From CAVURS01 sp963795385 (GTDB lineage: Bacteria; Actinomycetota; Actinomycetes; Actinomycetales; CAVURS01): 64,000 nt of DNA. The notes below the pieces were generated by a model that worked only from the letters and a program-made list of their open reading frames with translations, searched no databases and was not told the DNA's origin. This document shows positions 56,523-64,000 of the stretch, piece after piece. Numbering within the stretch: position 1 is the stretch's first letter; each line of letters starts with the position of its first letter. A program made the position numbers and the translations under genes. Where the stretch lies: contig CAWCHK010000007.1 in NCBI GenBank assembly GCA_963795385.1, forward strand, positions 239,648 through 303,647, read 5' to 3'.

Positions 56523-56570
56523 TTGCTCTCCTTTCGTCGTTGTCGCGCGAGCATCGCTCCGGACGGCCGC

Positions 56571-56607
56571 GTTCGAATCTGCGAGTCCCTTGCACACACC
56601 CCTGGTC
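56571..56607 (-). promoter_or_regulatory. 37-bp recurrent element upstream of the alpha/beta hydrolase
   Basis: Minus strand: GACCAGGGG - 9 nt - GGGACTCGC - AGATTCGAAC. All blocks are in register. The proximal edge is 49 nt from the hydrolase ATG. It is the partner of the plus-strand copy at 56697-56733. Confidence 0.6.
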
Positions 56608-56696
56608 TCTCGTGGCCGGACGGACGACGGGAGAACGCCCGACGGGGCCGGCTCCCACGAGGCGCGTGCAGCCCCGGACCAGGGACTTCGGTGCGA

Positions 56697-56733
56697 AACC
56701 GGTGGCCCCCGCTGGGGACTCCTCGATGCGATC
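56697..56733 (+). promoter_or_regulatory. 37-bp recurrent element upstream of the histidine kinase/regulator operon
   Basis: AACCGGTGG - 9 nt - GGGACTCCT - CGATGCGATC, 75 nt before the kinase ATG. A second copy of the first block with an attached GGGACT occurs just upstream (GGACCAGGGACTT, 56676-56688). This gives a possible double site and autoregulation by the NarL-type pair. Confidence 0.6.
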
Positions 56734-56807
56734 GCGCCCGTGCGAACGCAGGCTTGCCCGTACTCGTTCACGCCCGTCCGCGACGGGCACGAAACCGGGA
56801 GGAAGAA

Positions 56808-57656
56808 ATGACCGGCTCCAAGCGCCCCGCTCAACCACTCCGCCACGCACTTCGACGAGCCGAAGGACGGCATTGTTCGACGGCCGCCCTGTCGGCTGTC
56901 CCCGAGCCCACGCCCGACCCCGTGTACGACCTCGCGACGCGCCGCCGCGAGGCTCCGCAGCCGGACGACCTCGCCGGTCGGCTGGTCGACGCGCAGGAGA
57001 CCGAGCGGAGGCGCATCGGACGCGAACTGCACGACCACTTCGGCCCGGCGCTCACGATCCTGGTGCTCAGGATCGACCGGCTCCGTGCCGATCCGGCGAT
57101 CGGCCGCGACATGGAACGTGGACTCGACGAGCTTCGCCGACGCGCCGACGAGATCGCCGACGAGGTGCACCGACTGTCGCATCGATTCCACTCGTCGCCG
57201 CTCGACCATGAAGGGCTCGCGCCGGCGATCGCGAGGCTCGTGACCGAGTTCTCGTCCCACCATGGACTCGCGATCGAGCTCTCCCCGACGTCGATGCCAT
57301 ACGAACTGCCTGCGGACGTCGCGTTGTGCCTTTTCCGCGTGACGGAGGAGAGCCTGACCAACATCGCCAGGCACAGCGAGGCGCGATCGGTGCGGGTCGC
57401 GTTGAGCGGCAACGCGCAGGGGATACGCCTGACGGTCGAGGACGACGGCGAGGGCTTCGACCCTGTGGTCGCTGCGAGGCGCCCCGGGCTCGGGTTCGTC
57501 AGCATGCGCGAACGTCTACGCGCGCTGCACGGCGTGGTCCGGATCGACTCGGCGCCGTCCCGTGGCACGCGGGTCGACGCCTGGGTGCCCTGGCCCGCCG
57601 CGCCCGCGGGCGAGTCGCCGCCGCGGATCGTCTCTCCTGCCTCGACCGCGGCATGA
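56808..57656 (+). CDS. NarL-group sensor histidine kinase (HisKA_3/HATPase_c)
   Basis: 282 residues without membrane segments. The phospho-acceptor box is ETERRRIGRELHDHFGPAL (His about 75), then LRRRADEIADEVHRLSHRFHSSPLDHEGLAPAI, the N-box VTEESLTNIARHSEARS, and the G-boxes VEDDGEGFDP and GLGFVSMRERLRALHG. The DesK/DevS-like core is complete, but no PAS or GAF sensor domain precedes it, so the signal input is unclear or the N-terminus is altered. GGGAGGAAG precedes the ATG. The stop overlaps the regulator start by 4 nt. Confidence 0.9.
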   Translation: MTGSKRPAQPLRHALRRAEGRHCSTAALSAVPEPTPDPVYDLATRRREAPQPDDLAGRLVDAQETERRRIGRELHDHFGPALTILVLRIDRLRADPAIGRDMERGLDELRRRADEIADEVHRLSHRFHSSPLDHEGLAPAIARLVTEFSSHHGLAIELSPTSMPYELPADVALCLFRVTEESLTNIARHSEARSVRVALSGNAQGIRLTVEDDGEGFDPVVAARRPGLGFVSMRERLRALHGVVRIDSAPSRGTRVDAWVPWPAAPAGESPPRIVSPASTAA

Positions 57657-58384
57657 GACCAATCCACGCCGCGGTGTCCATCCGGGAAGCCGCCACGCCA
57701 GCCTTGGCGCGGGCGGCGTACGAGCCCCGGCCGCGGGCGACCCGCGTCGTCGTGGCCGACGACGATGTGCTGCTACGCGAGGGCCTCGCCGGCCTGCTCG
57801 AGCGCTCCAACTTCGACGTCGTCGGGCAGGCGGGCGACCGCGACACGACGATCTCGCTCGTTCGTGAGCACAGGCCCGACCTCGTCGTCTCGGACGTCCG
57901 CATGCCTCCAACCCACTCGACGGAAGGCCTCGACGCGGCTCACACGATCCGCAGCGAGTTCCCCGACATCGCCGTGCTGGTGCTGTCCGCGTTCGTCGAG
58001 GTCGAGCATGCAATGGAGGTCCTCGGGTGCGGCACGAGGACCGGATACCTGCTCAAGCACCGCATCACGAAGCTGGACGAGTTCATCGACACACTCGAGC
58101 GGATCGTCCGTGGAGCCTCGGTGATCGACCCCGCACTGGTGCAGGAACTCATCGGCGCCCGCCGGTGTGAGGACCCGCTCGATCCGCTGACGTCCCGCGA
58201 GCGCGAGGTTCTCTCCTTCATGGCGGAGGGCCGTTCCAACAGCGGTATCGCGCGAAGGCTGTGGATCGCCGAGGGCACGGTCGAGAAGCACGTGCACAGC
58301 ATCCTCATGAAGCTGCAGCTCCCCGAGACGGACGATGACCACCGGCGGGTGCGCGCGGTCGTCATGTTCATCAAAAGCCGCTAG
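57653..58384 (+). CDS. NarL/FixJ-family response regulator
   Basis: 243 residues. The receiver domain starts about residue 27: RVVVADDDVLLREGLAGLL, phospho-acceptor in LVVSDVRMPP (Asp about 80), and GYLLKHRITKLDEFIDTLERI. The C-terminal LuxR HTH is PLTSREREVLSFMAEGRSNSGIARRLWIAEGTVEKHVHSILMKLQLPE. It is translationally coupled to the kinase. The pair lies directly downstream of a 37-bp element copy and is the best candidate in the window for the protein that binds it. Confidence 0.92.
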   Translation: MRPIHAAVSIREAATPALARAAYEPRPRATRVVVADDDVLLREGLAGLLERSNFDVVGQAGDRDTTISLVREHRPDLVVSDVRMPPTHSTEGLDAAHTIRSEFPDIAVLVLSAFVEVEHAMEVLGCGTRTGYLLKHRITKLDEFIDTLERIVRGASVIDPALVQELIGARRCEDPLDPLTSREREVLSFMAEGRSNSGIARRLWIAEGTVEKHVHSILMKLQLPETDDDHRRVRAVVMFIKSR

Positions 58385-58475
58385 CGCGACCCATGGCGCC
58401 ACGAGCCGAGCCGACGCCGAGCGTTGCAGTGGTCGTCAGCGCCGCACCCGTTCCCGATCGGATGAAGGAGGAGAG

Positions 58476-59528
58476 ATGGCACGTGAGAGGCAGGTCATGT
58501 GGGTCGTGGTCGCCATGGCGGCGGGCCTCGCCGTTGCGGCAGTGGCGACCGCGTGGAGCGGACGAGGCAACACCCCGGCGACCGCGCTGACGACTGCGTC
58601 CGTGGACGCCGCTGCGGTGCCCGCGCGGATCGAGCAGCCGCTCCAGACGCGACTCATCGAAGCGATCCGCGCGGTGTCGCCGTCGGTAGTCCAGATCGAG
58701 ACGCCGGCGGGCCTCGGCTCGGGCGTCGTGGTCGACGGTGGCGGCAACATCGTCACGAACAACCACGTGGTCGGCACGTACAAGACCTTTCGCGTCACGA
58801 GCTCCTCGGGCCGGCGCTACACGGCGACGCTCGTCGGAACCTTCGCTTCCGGCGACCTGGCGGTCATCCACGTCGAGGGCGCGAAGCTGCCGGCTGCCCG
58901 GCTCGGTGACTCCTCGAGCCTGGAGGTGGGCGACATCGTGCTCGCGGTCGGGAATCCCCTGGGCCTTCAGAGCAGCGTGACGAACGGCATCGTCAGCGCC
59001 CTCGGCCGCACGGTCGGCGAGGACAACGGCGTCGCGCTTCCGGGCGTGATCCAGACGAGCGCGCCGATCAATCCCGGCAACAGCGGCGGGGCGCTGGTCG
59101 ACCTCGGCGGCAGCGTCATCGGCATTCCGACGCTCACCGCCGTCGATCCCGAGAACAACCAGCTTGCGGACGGCATCGGCTTCGCGATCCCGAGCAACAC
59201 CGTGTCGGCGATCTCGCACCAGTTGATCGACCGCGGCCGCGTCGTCAGCTCAGGGCGCGGGTACATGGGCGTCGTGCTCACGACGCCGGTCAAGCGCCGC
59301 GGCGTGATGGTCGTGTCCGTGACCCCGGCCGGACCCGCCGCCTCCGCGAGCATCGCCCACGGCGACACGATCACCGCCATCGACGACAGCCCTGTGCGGA
59401 CGGTCGACGACGCCGCCACGATCGTGGCGCGACTCCGTCCCGGCTCACACGTCAGCGTGACGATAAGGACGCCGCGCGGGAGGAGCCGCGCCGTCACTGT
59501 CGTGCTCGGCGAGGCCGGCCGGAGGTGA
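58476..59528 (+). CDS. HtrA/DegP-type serine protease with PDZ domain
   Basis: 350 residues. An N-terminal membrane anchor (VMWVVVAMAAGLAVAAVATAW) precedes a trypsin-like domain with the triad His in IVTNNHVVG, Asp in SGDLAVI and Ser in NPGNSGGALVD. A C-terminal PDZ domain follows (GYMGVVLTTPVKRRGVMVVSVTPAGPAASASIAHGDTITAIDD). It is a periplasmic/extracytoplasmic quality-control protease. AAGGAGGAG precedes the ATG. It follows the response regulator by about 90 nt in the same direction. No frameshift. Confidence 0.92.
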   Translation: MARERQVMWVVVAMAAGLAVAAVATAWSGRGNTPATALTTASVDAAAVPARIEQPLQTRLIEAIRAVSPSVVQIETPAGLGSGVVVDGGGNIVTNNHVVGTYKTFRVTSSSGRRYTATLVGTFASGDLAVIHVEGAKLPAARLGDSSSLEVGDIVLAVGNPLGLQSSVTNGIVSALGRTVGEDNGVALPGVIQTSAPINPGNSGGALVDLGGSVIGIPTLTAVDPENNQLADGIGFAIPSNTVSAISHQLIDRGRVVSSGRGYMGVVLTTPVKRRGVMVVSVTPAGPAASASIAHGDTITAIDDSPVRTVDDAATIVARLRPGSHVSVTIRTPRGRSRAVTVVLGEAGRR

Positions 59529-59603
59529 GCGCCGACTCTCGCGACGCCGCGGCCCCGATATGCGGGCCCGCGCGGCGGAGGGTGCGAAACGTCGTGAACG
59601 GGC

Positions 59604-60242
59604 TCAGAGTCCGAGCGGCGCCATGTCGGGGTAACGCTCGCCGGCGACCGCTGCCAGCGGGATCACGGACTCGAGCTCGTCGATCTCCGCCGCGGTCAGC
59701 TCGACCTCCGCGGCGGCGACGTTCTCCTCGAGATAGGTGCGCAGCTTCGTGCCGGGCATCAGGACGATGTCGTCGCCCCGGCTCAGCACCCAGGCGAGCG
59801 CGAGCTGCGAAGCCGGCACGCCTTTCCGCTGTGCGAGTGCCTGCACGCGCTCGACCAGCTCCAGGTTGTGCGCGAGTTCTCGCCGGCGAAGCGCGCGTTG
59901 CTACGCCGGAAGTCGCCCTCGGCGAGATCGTCCGACGAACGGATCCGGCCGGACAGGAAACCCCGTCCGAGCGGGCTGTACGCGACGAAGCCGATCCCCA
60001 GCTCGCGCACGGTCGGCAGGATCTCGTCCTCCGGATCGCGGGACCAGAGCGAGTACTCCGTCTCGAGCGCCGAGATCCGATGCACGGCGTGCGCACTCGC
60101 GACGGCTCGTCGTCGTTCGCCGGCCGTAGAACTCCGACATGCCCATGCAGCCGAGCCCCAACTCGGAGACGACGAGCCCTTCGCCGCCGAGGCTGCGCCG
60201 CTCGAGGCCGGCCTCGCGCCGTCCGTCGGCCAGGCTGGTCAT
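59604..60242 (-). pseudogene. Aldo/keto reductase with a large internal deletion
   Basis: The N-terminus ERRSLGGEGLVVSELGLGCMGMSEFYGPANDDE is joined directly to AHAVHRISALETEYSLWSRDPEDEILPTVRELGIGFVAYSPLGRGFLSGRIRS, SSDDLAEGDFRRSNARFAGEN, QALAQRKGVPASQLALAWVLSRGDDIVLMPGTK and ELTAAEIDELESVIP. The segment that should carry the catalytic Asp/Tyr (DTADMYG-like) and Lys is missing, about 105-110 residues. Frame changes also occur near 60,120 and 59,870. As it stands the barrel cannot form. The ATG overlaps the stop of the zinc-ribbon gene. Confidence 0.75.
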
Positions 60243-60490
60243 GACGCCACCGCCCCGGCCGCGCGCGACCGCCGGCTGAAGATCGACTCGGCACAGTGGT
60301 CGCAGACGGCCGACTCGAGGCGCGGCAGGGCGCCGAAACCGTAGGTGCGGAGCTCTCTGATCGCGCGCTCCGCCTCGATCCACGCCGAGTCGCGGAGCAC
60401 GCGGAGGCAGAGCGGGCACACGATCAGCTCGAGCGGCGAGTGGCGCAGCGCGAGCCGCGGACGAAGTGGTTGCACAAGGTCGACGTGCAT
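60239..60490 (-). CDS. Small zinc-ribbon-like protein (83 aa)
   Basis: MHVDLVQPLRPRLALRHSPLELIVCPLCLRVL, then ESAVCDHCAESIFSRRSR. Two CxxC knuckles about 40 residues apart suggest a zinc-binding treble-clef or ribbon. AAGGGG precedes the ATG. Its TGA overlaps the aldo/keto reductase ATG (ATGA), so the two are co-translated. No family name assigned. Confidence 0.65.
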   Translation of the reverse strand: MHVDLVQPLRPRLALRHSPLELIVCPLCLRVLRDSAWIEAERAIRELRTYGFGALPRLESAVCDHCAESIFSRRSRAAGAVAS

Positions 60491-60573
60491 GGCAAGGCCC
60501 CTTTCGGCGGTTGAAGTGGTGGTTCTCGTGCGCGGCGTCCTCTGCGAGCGCAGGGCGCACCGACGGGGGCGAT

Positions 60574-60596
60574 CCGGTCGGCCGGACGCCGACCGG
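60574..60596. terminator. Possible hairpin terminator in the 60,491-60,723 gap
   Basis: CCGGTCGG (60574-60581) and CCGACCGG (60589-60596) pair around a 7-nt loop. It lies between the end of the molybdenum-hydroxylase operon and the zinc-ribbon gene on the same strand. I see no gene in this 233-nt gap. A short GC stem is weak evidence in DNA of this composition. Confidence 0.35.
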
Positions 60597-60723
60597 GCTC
60601 TTCGCGCCCGACTCGCACGACACCTGGCCCGGGCGGCTCTGCCTGGGCCACGGTGCCGTGCGAGTCGAGCTCGCTCCCTGGTGCGTGCCGCCCCCGCGCG
60701 CACGCGACGCAGGAGTCGGTCGG

Positions 60724-63035
60724 CTACGCGGCGAGCACGCTCCGCACGTAGCCGGGGCTCATCGGCGCGCGCAGCAGCCGCACGCCGGTCGCGTCGAAGA
60801 ACGCGTTCGCGATCGCGGCCGCCACGGCCGCGGTCGTCGGCTCGCCCGAGCCGGCGGCCGGCTGGTCGAGCCGCTGGAGCACGATCGTCGTGACCGCCGG
60901 ACTGTCCTTGAAGCGGATCACCGGGTAGGTGACCCAGTCGAGGCTGGTCTGGCGCACCCGCGTGAAGGCCACGTGCTCGATCAGCGCCCGGCTGACGCCC
61001 TGGACGAGGCAGCCCTCCATCTGGTTCTCGACCGAGGCCGGATTCACGGTCGTGCCGGCGTCCTGCGCCGCGTAGAGATGGTCGACGGTGATCTTCCCGC
61101 TCTTCCGGTTCACGGTGATGTCCGCGACGACGCCCGGGAACGCGTTCGCGAAGCCGCCGATCGCGATGCCGCGGCCCTTGACGACGTTCCCCTTGGCGAG
61201 GTTCGAGGCGGACACCTTCGGCTTCCACTTCGCAGCGCCGGCGACGGCGTTCAGCACCGCCATCCAGCGGGCGTTGCCGTTCACGTCCGTCTCGTCGATG
61301 TTCTGCAGGCGGAACGCGACCGGATCCATTCCGGCGAGGTGCGCGAGCGCGTCGATCGTCTGCTCGGAGGCGAAGAGCGCCTGCGGAGCGCCAGGGGCGC
61401 GCAGGTACGTGCCCTTGAAGAACGTGCGGTAGCCGTCGACGCTCTTGCCGGTCACGCGCAGGTTCGGGATCTTGTAGAAGGAGCCCGCGCTCGTCGTGTC
61501 GATCATCCCGGCCGGTGCGACGGCCGGCAGCGGTGTCCCGGCTAGCTGCGCGGAGCTCTCGATCACCTGCGTCCAGCCGTGGTTGTAGGCCGTGTAGTCG
61601 TAGGCGACGAGCTTGCCGGCGGCGTCGATCCCGGCGTGGACGTCCGTCGCCTGCGCCGGGCCGAACTGATCCCAGCCGTGCTCGTCCCAGCGCATGAACT
61701 GCACTCGCACCGGCTTGCCCACGGCCTGCGAGAGCAGCGCCGCGGCGATGCTCACGTCGTCGTAGGTGTTGTGACCGTAGTTCCCCGATCCGGGGAAGAC
61801 CTCGATGCGCACCGAGCCCGCCGGCAGCCCGAGCGCGTTCGCGACCGCCTGCCGTGTCGAGTACGGCCCCTGCGCCATGCAGAGCACCGTCGCGGTCTGC
61901 GACCCCACGTCCGCGATCGAGCAGTTCGGGCCGATGGCCCCATGCAACTGGTACGGCCAGAGGTAACTCATGCTCACGACCTTCGTCGCCGAGGCAAGCC
62001 CGGAGGCGACGTCGCCGCGGTTCGACGGCGACGGTCGAGCGCTGGAGGTTCGCCGGGTCGCGCAGGGCGGCGTCGAGGTTGCCGCTGCCCGTGAGCGTCG
62101 GCGCGTCCGACCACTTCACCTTCAGCTCGGCCGCGGCCTGGACCGCGCTGTACTCGAGCGGCGCGACCACGCCCACGAAGTTCCCCTTCTGGACGACCTG
62201 GGCTCCGGGATGTGCGCGATCGACGAGCGGTCGAGCGACAGCGAGCGTCGCGCCGGCCGACTGGGCCGCCTGGCCGCGCGGGCGGACGACGCGGCCGTGG
62301 AGCATGCCGGGAACGCGCACGCTCTGGGAGTACGTCGTCTCGCCGGTCACGATGGCCGGGATGTCGATCCGGGGCGCCCGCGTGCCGATCAGCCGGTACT
62401 TGCGCGGGTCGGTCAGCACGGGATTCACGGACGCGATCGTCCTGCCGAAGGTCTTGCCGGCCATGAGGTCGGAGTACTTGACGGTCTTGCCGCCGCCGGT
62501 GACGACGCCGTCGGTGACGCTGAGGCCGGCGGCCGGGACGCCGAGCTGGGTCGACGCCGCAGCGAGCAGCAGCGTCCGTGCTGCCGCGGCAGCTCCCCGC
62601 ATGCTCGTCGCGCTCATCGCCGTGCGCGTCGAGGAGCTCGCCGCCGCGAACGACGAGATCGAGACGTTGGTGTCGAGCTGGACTGCGCTCACCTGGTCGA
62701 GCGAAAGGCCGAGCTCCTCGGCCGCGATCTGGCGGACCACCGTCGGCGAGCCCTGCCCCATCTCCGTCCAGCCGTGGAACAGCGTCGCCGTGTTGTCGGG
62801 GTTGATCTGAAGCCAGGAGTCGATCTGGGTCGGGTCGGGCGGGCCGGGCACGGCGCCCGCGTGCAGCGGTGAGACCGCACCCGGGTTGTTCGACGCCGCG
62901 CGCCGTGCCGGCCCCGGCCAGTCCGGCCACGAGTGCCCCGCCGCCCTTCAGGAATGTCCGCCGCGAGAGCTCGCCGTTGGTGAGCGCCTTCGCCGCGCGC
63001 CTCTTCGGCTGCAGATCGCTCATGCGATCGCTCAT
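60724..63035 (-). CDS. Tat-exported molybdenum hydroxylase large subunit (isoquinoline 1-oxidoreductase beta/xanthine dehydrogenase family), two frameshifts
   Basis: Twin-arginine signal ELSRRTFLKGGGALVAGLAGAG. Molybdopterin-binding blocks: NPDNTATLFHGWTEMGQGSPTVVRQIAAEELGL, SSFAAASSSTRTAMSATSMRGAA, YRLIGTRAPRIDIP, MLHGRVVRP, MAQGPYSTRQAVANALG, EVFPGSGNYGHNTYDD, KGTYLRAPGAPQALFASEQ and the terminal active-site-like GSGEPTTAAVAAAIANAFFDATGVRL. Frames shift near 62,895 and 62,055. The total of about 770 codons is typical of single-chain IorB-type subunits. The ATG overlaps the stop of the [2Fe-2S] subunit gene by one base. It acts outside the membrane. Confidence 0.85.
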
Positions 63036-63550
63036 CACTGCGCTCCCTTCGCCATGGCCGCCGCGGCGACCTGAATTCCCTTGACGATCCGCGGGTACGT
63101 CCCGCAGCGGCAGATGTGGCCGTTCATCGCCGCCCGGATCTGCTCGGCAGTCGGCCGCTTGGTTGTCGAGAGCAGGTCGGCGGCCTGGATCAACATGCCG
63201 TTCTGGCAGTAGCCGCAGTGCGGCACCTGCACGTCGATCCAGGCCTGCTGCAGCGGATGCAGCTTGGCCGGGGTCGTCGCCTTGGCGCCACGCGATTTCG
63301 CGAACAGGGCCGGCAGCCCCTCGAGCGTCGTGATCGCCTTGCCGCTCACCGCGGCCACCGGCGTCACGCACGAGCGGATCTCCTTGCCGTCGAGCAGCAC
63401 CGAACAGGCGCCGCACTGCGCGAGACCGCAGCCGAAGCGCGGTCCGTGAAGATGAAGCTCGTTGTGCAGCACGTACAGCAGCGGGGTGTCGAGGCTCGCG
63501 GTCACGTTGTGCCGGAGCCCGTTGACGTTGATGCGGAGACGGGAGGCCAT
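63035..63550 (-). CDS. [2Fe-2S] subunit of the molybdenum hydroxylase (IorA/CoxS type)
   Basis: 171 residues. The plant-type ferredoxin cluster is GCGLAQCGACSVLLDG...RSC, and the C-terminal [2Fe-2S]-binding cluster is HCGYCQNGMLIQAADLL...MNGHICRCGTYPRI. Electrons pass from molybdenum through its two clusters. It is translationally linked to the large subunit and to the upstream cupredoxin by 1-nt stop/start overlaps (TGATG). It has no own signal peptide, as usual, and is presumably carried out with the Tat substrate. Confidence 0.92.
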   Translation of the reverse strand: MASRLRINVNGLRHNVTASLDTPLLYVLHNELHLHGPRFGCGLAQCGACSVLLDGKEIRSCVTPVAAVSGKAITTLEGLPALFAKSRGAKATTPAKLHPLQQAWIDVQVPHCGYCQNGMLIQAADLLSTTKRPTAEQIRAAMNGHICRCGTYPRIVKGIQVAAAAMAKGAQ

Positions 63551-63981
63551 CACGTCACCTTCACGGTGCCCTTCATGCCGAGGGAGGCATGAGTCGGGAC
63601 GGTGCAGAGGTACTCGTACGTGCCCTTCGTCTTGAACGTGTACTTGAGCGTGGCCGTGGCCTTGGGCGCGATCAGCTTCGTGCCGGTGCCCTTGCAGGTG
63701 TTCGCCTTCCCGCCCTTCGCGCTCGCACAGACCTTGAAGTCGTGCGGGACCGATCCCTTGTTCGTGACCTTGAACGTCACGACGCCGTGCGGGAACGTCG
63801 TCTTGGACAGCTTGAAGCCGAACTCGCTGGGCAGGCCGGCGGAGACCGTGATCGTGGTCGCCCTGGTCACCTGGGGCGCCGCGAGGCCTGCGGGCACGCA
63901 CAACGTCAGACCGGCCAGCAGCGCGATTCCTGCGCTCGCAATTCCCGGCCGACGGGCCCTCTTCCTTGTCTCGAGTGACAT
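63550..63981 (-). CDS. Secreted cupredoxin (plastocyanin/azurin-like blue copper protein)
   Basis: 143 residues. Signal peptide IASAGIALLAGLTLCVPAGLAAPQ. The cupredoxin barrel has the type-1 copper ligands His (SVPHDFKVC), Cys (YEYLCTVP), His (PTHASLG) and Met (GMKGTVKV). It is an electron carrier outside the membrane. AAGGAG lies 8 nt before the ATG. As first gene in this window of the hydroxylase operon it is a likely electron acceptor for the enzyme. Upstream promoter elements are outside the window. Confidence 0.88.
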   Translation of the reverse strand: MSLETRKRARRPGIASAGIALLAGLTLCVPAGLAAPQVTRATTITVSAGLPSEFGFKLSKTTFPHGVVTFKVTNKGSVPHDFKVCASAKGGKANTCKGTGTKLIAPKATATLKYTFKTKGTYEYLCTVPTHASLGMKGTVKVT

Positions 63982-64000
63982 CGTCTGGACTCCTTGAATC

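Overview
The window is very GC-rich and looks like three pieces of bacterial DNA joined end to end. Bases 1 to about 38,760 read as an Actinomycetes chromosome. The pepN / Rv2466c-like / rpiB order matches Mycobacterium tuberculosis, one product belongs to a mycothiol-dependent family, and an Eis-type acetyltransferase is present. Bases about 38,760 to 40,070 are a short fragment of an extracellular contractile injection system (eCIS) locus: a gp25-like baseplate gene and a divergent DUF4157 (eCIS core) gene. Bases about 40,070 to 64,000 have a different gene repertoire and promoter style, most like Thermoleophilia (Solirubrobacter/Gaiella type); that assignment is an inference from gene content. 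At both joins a gene on each side is cut off mid-domain, so an assembly chimera is more likely than a natural insertion.

Piece 1, in order: 3' end of malQ; pepN; an Rv2466c-family thiol oxidoreductase; rpiB behind a long dyad; an eis-like gene divergent from a membrane-anchored SpoIIE phosphatase; a 17-bp tandem array; a fold-III PLP enzyme plus MFS transporter divergent from an aldonolactone oxidase over a 23-bp promoter; a DUF4395 protein; MmcQ/YjbR; a molybdate transport cluster (TOBE regulator, modA, modB, modC); a winged-helix protein; a CPBP protease; a 1005-residue LuxR/LAL regulator with a small gene upstream; an amidohydrolase; a sigma factor with a probable membrane partner; a dipeptide-type ABC operon (C, A, B, D, F); a molybdenum sulfite-oxidase-like protein with a flavin reductase and a DUF6510 protein; a secreted GH18 protein; a DHFR-like reductase; a methyltransferase; and a UvrA-like ATPase. 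Molybdate uptake and the molybdopterin oxidoreductase are plausibly linked in function.

Piece 3, in order: a truncated zinc alcohol dehydrogenase; Dps; two small membrane proteins; a small conserved protein; a large LuxR ATPase regulator; a subtilase; a COG4315-type lipoprotein; DoxX; a small protein and a larger protein of unknown function; a GerMN/peptidoglycan-binding/L,D-transpeptidase; a DHA2 exporter; WrbA; an alpha/beta hydrolase; a NarL-type kinase/regulator pair; HtrA; an internally deleted aldo-keto reductase with a zinc-ribbon protein; and a cupredoxin + [2Fe-2S] subunit + Tat-exported molybdenum hydroxylase operon. A recurring element of about 37 bp, RACCRGGGG-N9-GGGACTCC-N2-CGATGCGATC, sits upstream of at least eight of these transcription units, usually as divergent pairs. 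It looks like the operator or promoter of one stress regulon. It is the strongest unexplained signal in the window.

Reading frames are almost clean from 1 to 36,600 (two frameshifts found). They are broken by many single-base indels in uvrA-like, the eCIS fragment, the 43-48 kb genes and DHA2, although the conserved motifs survive in alternating frames. That pattern fits sequencing or consensus error better than true gene decay. No tRNA, rRNA or CRISPR array was recognised.
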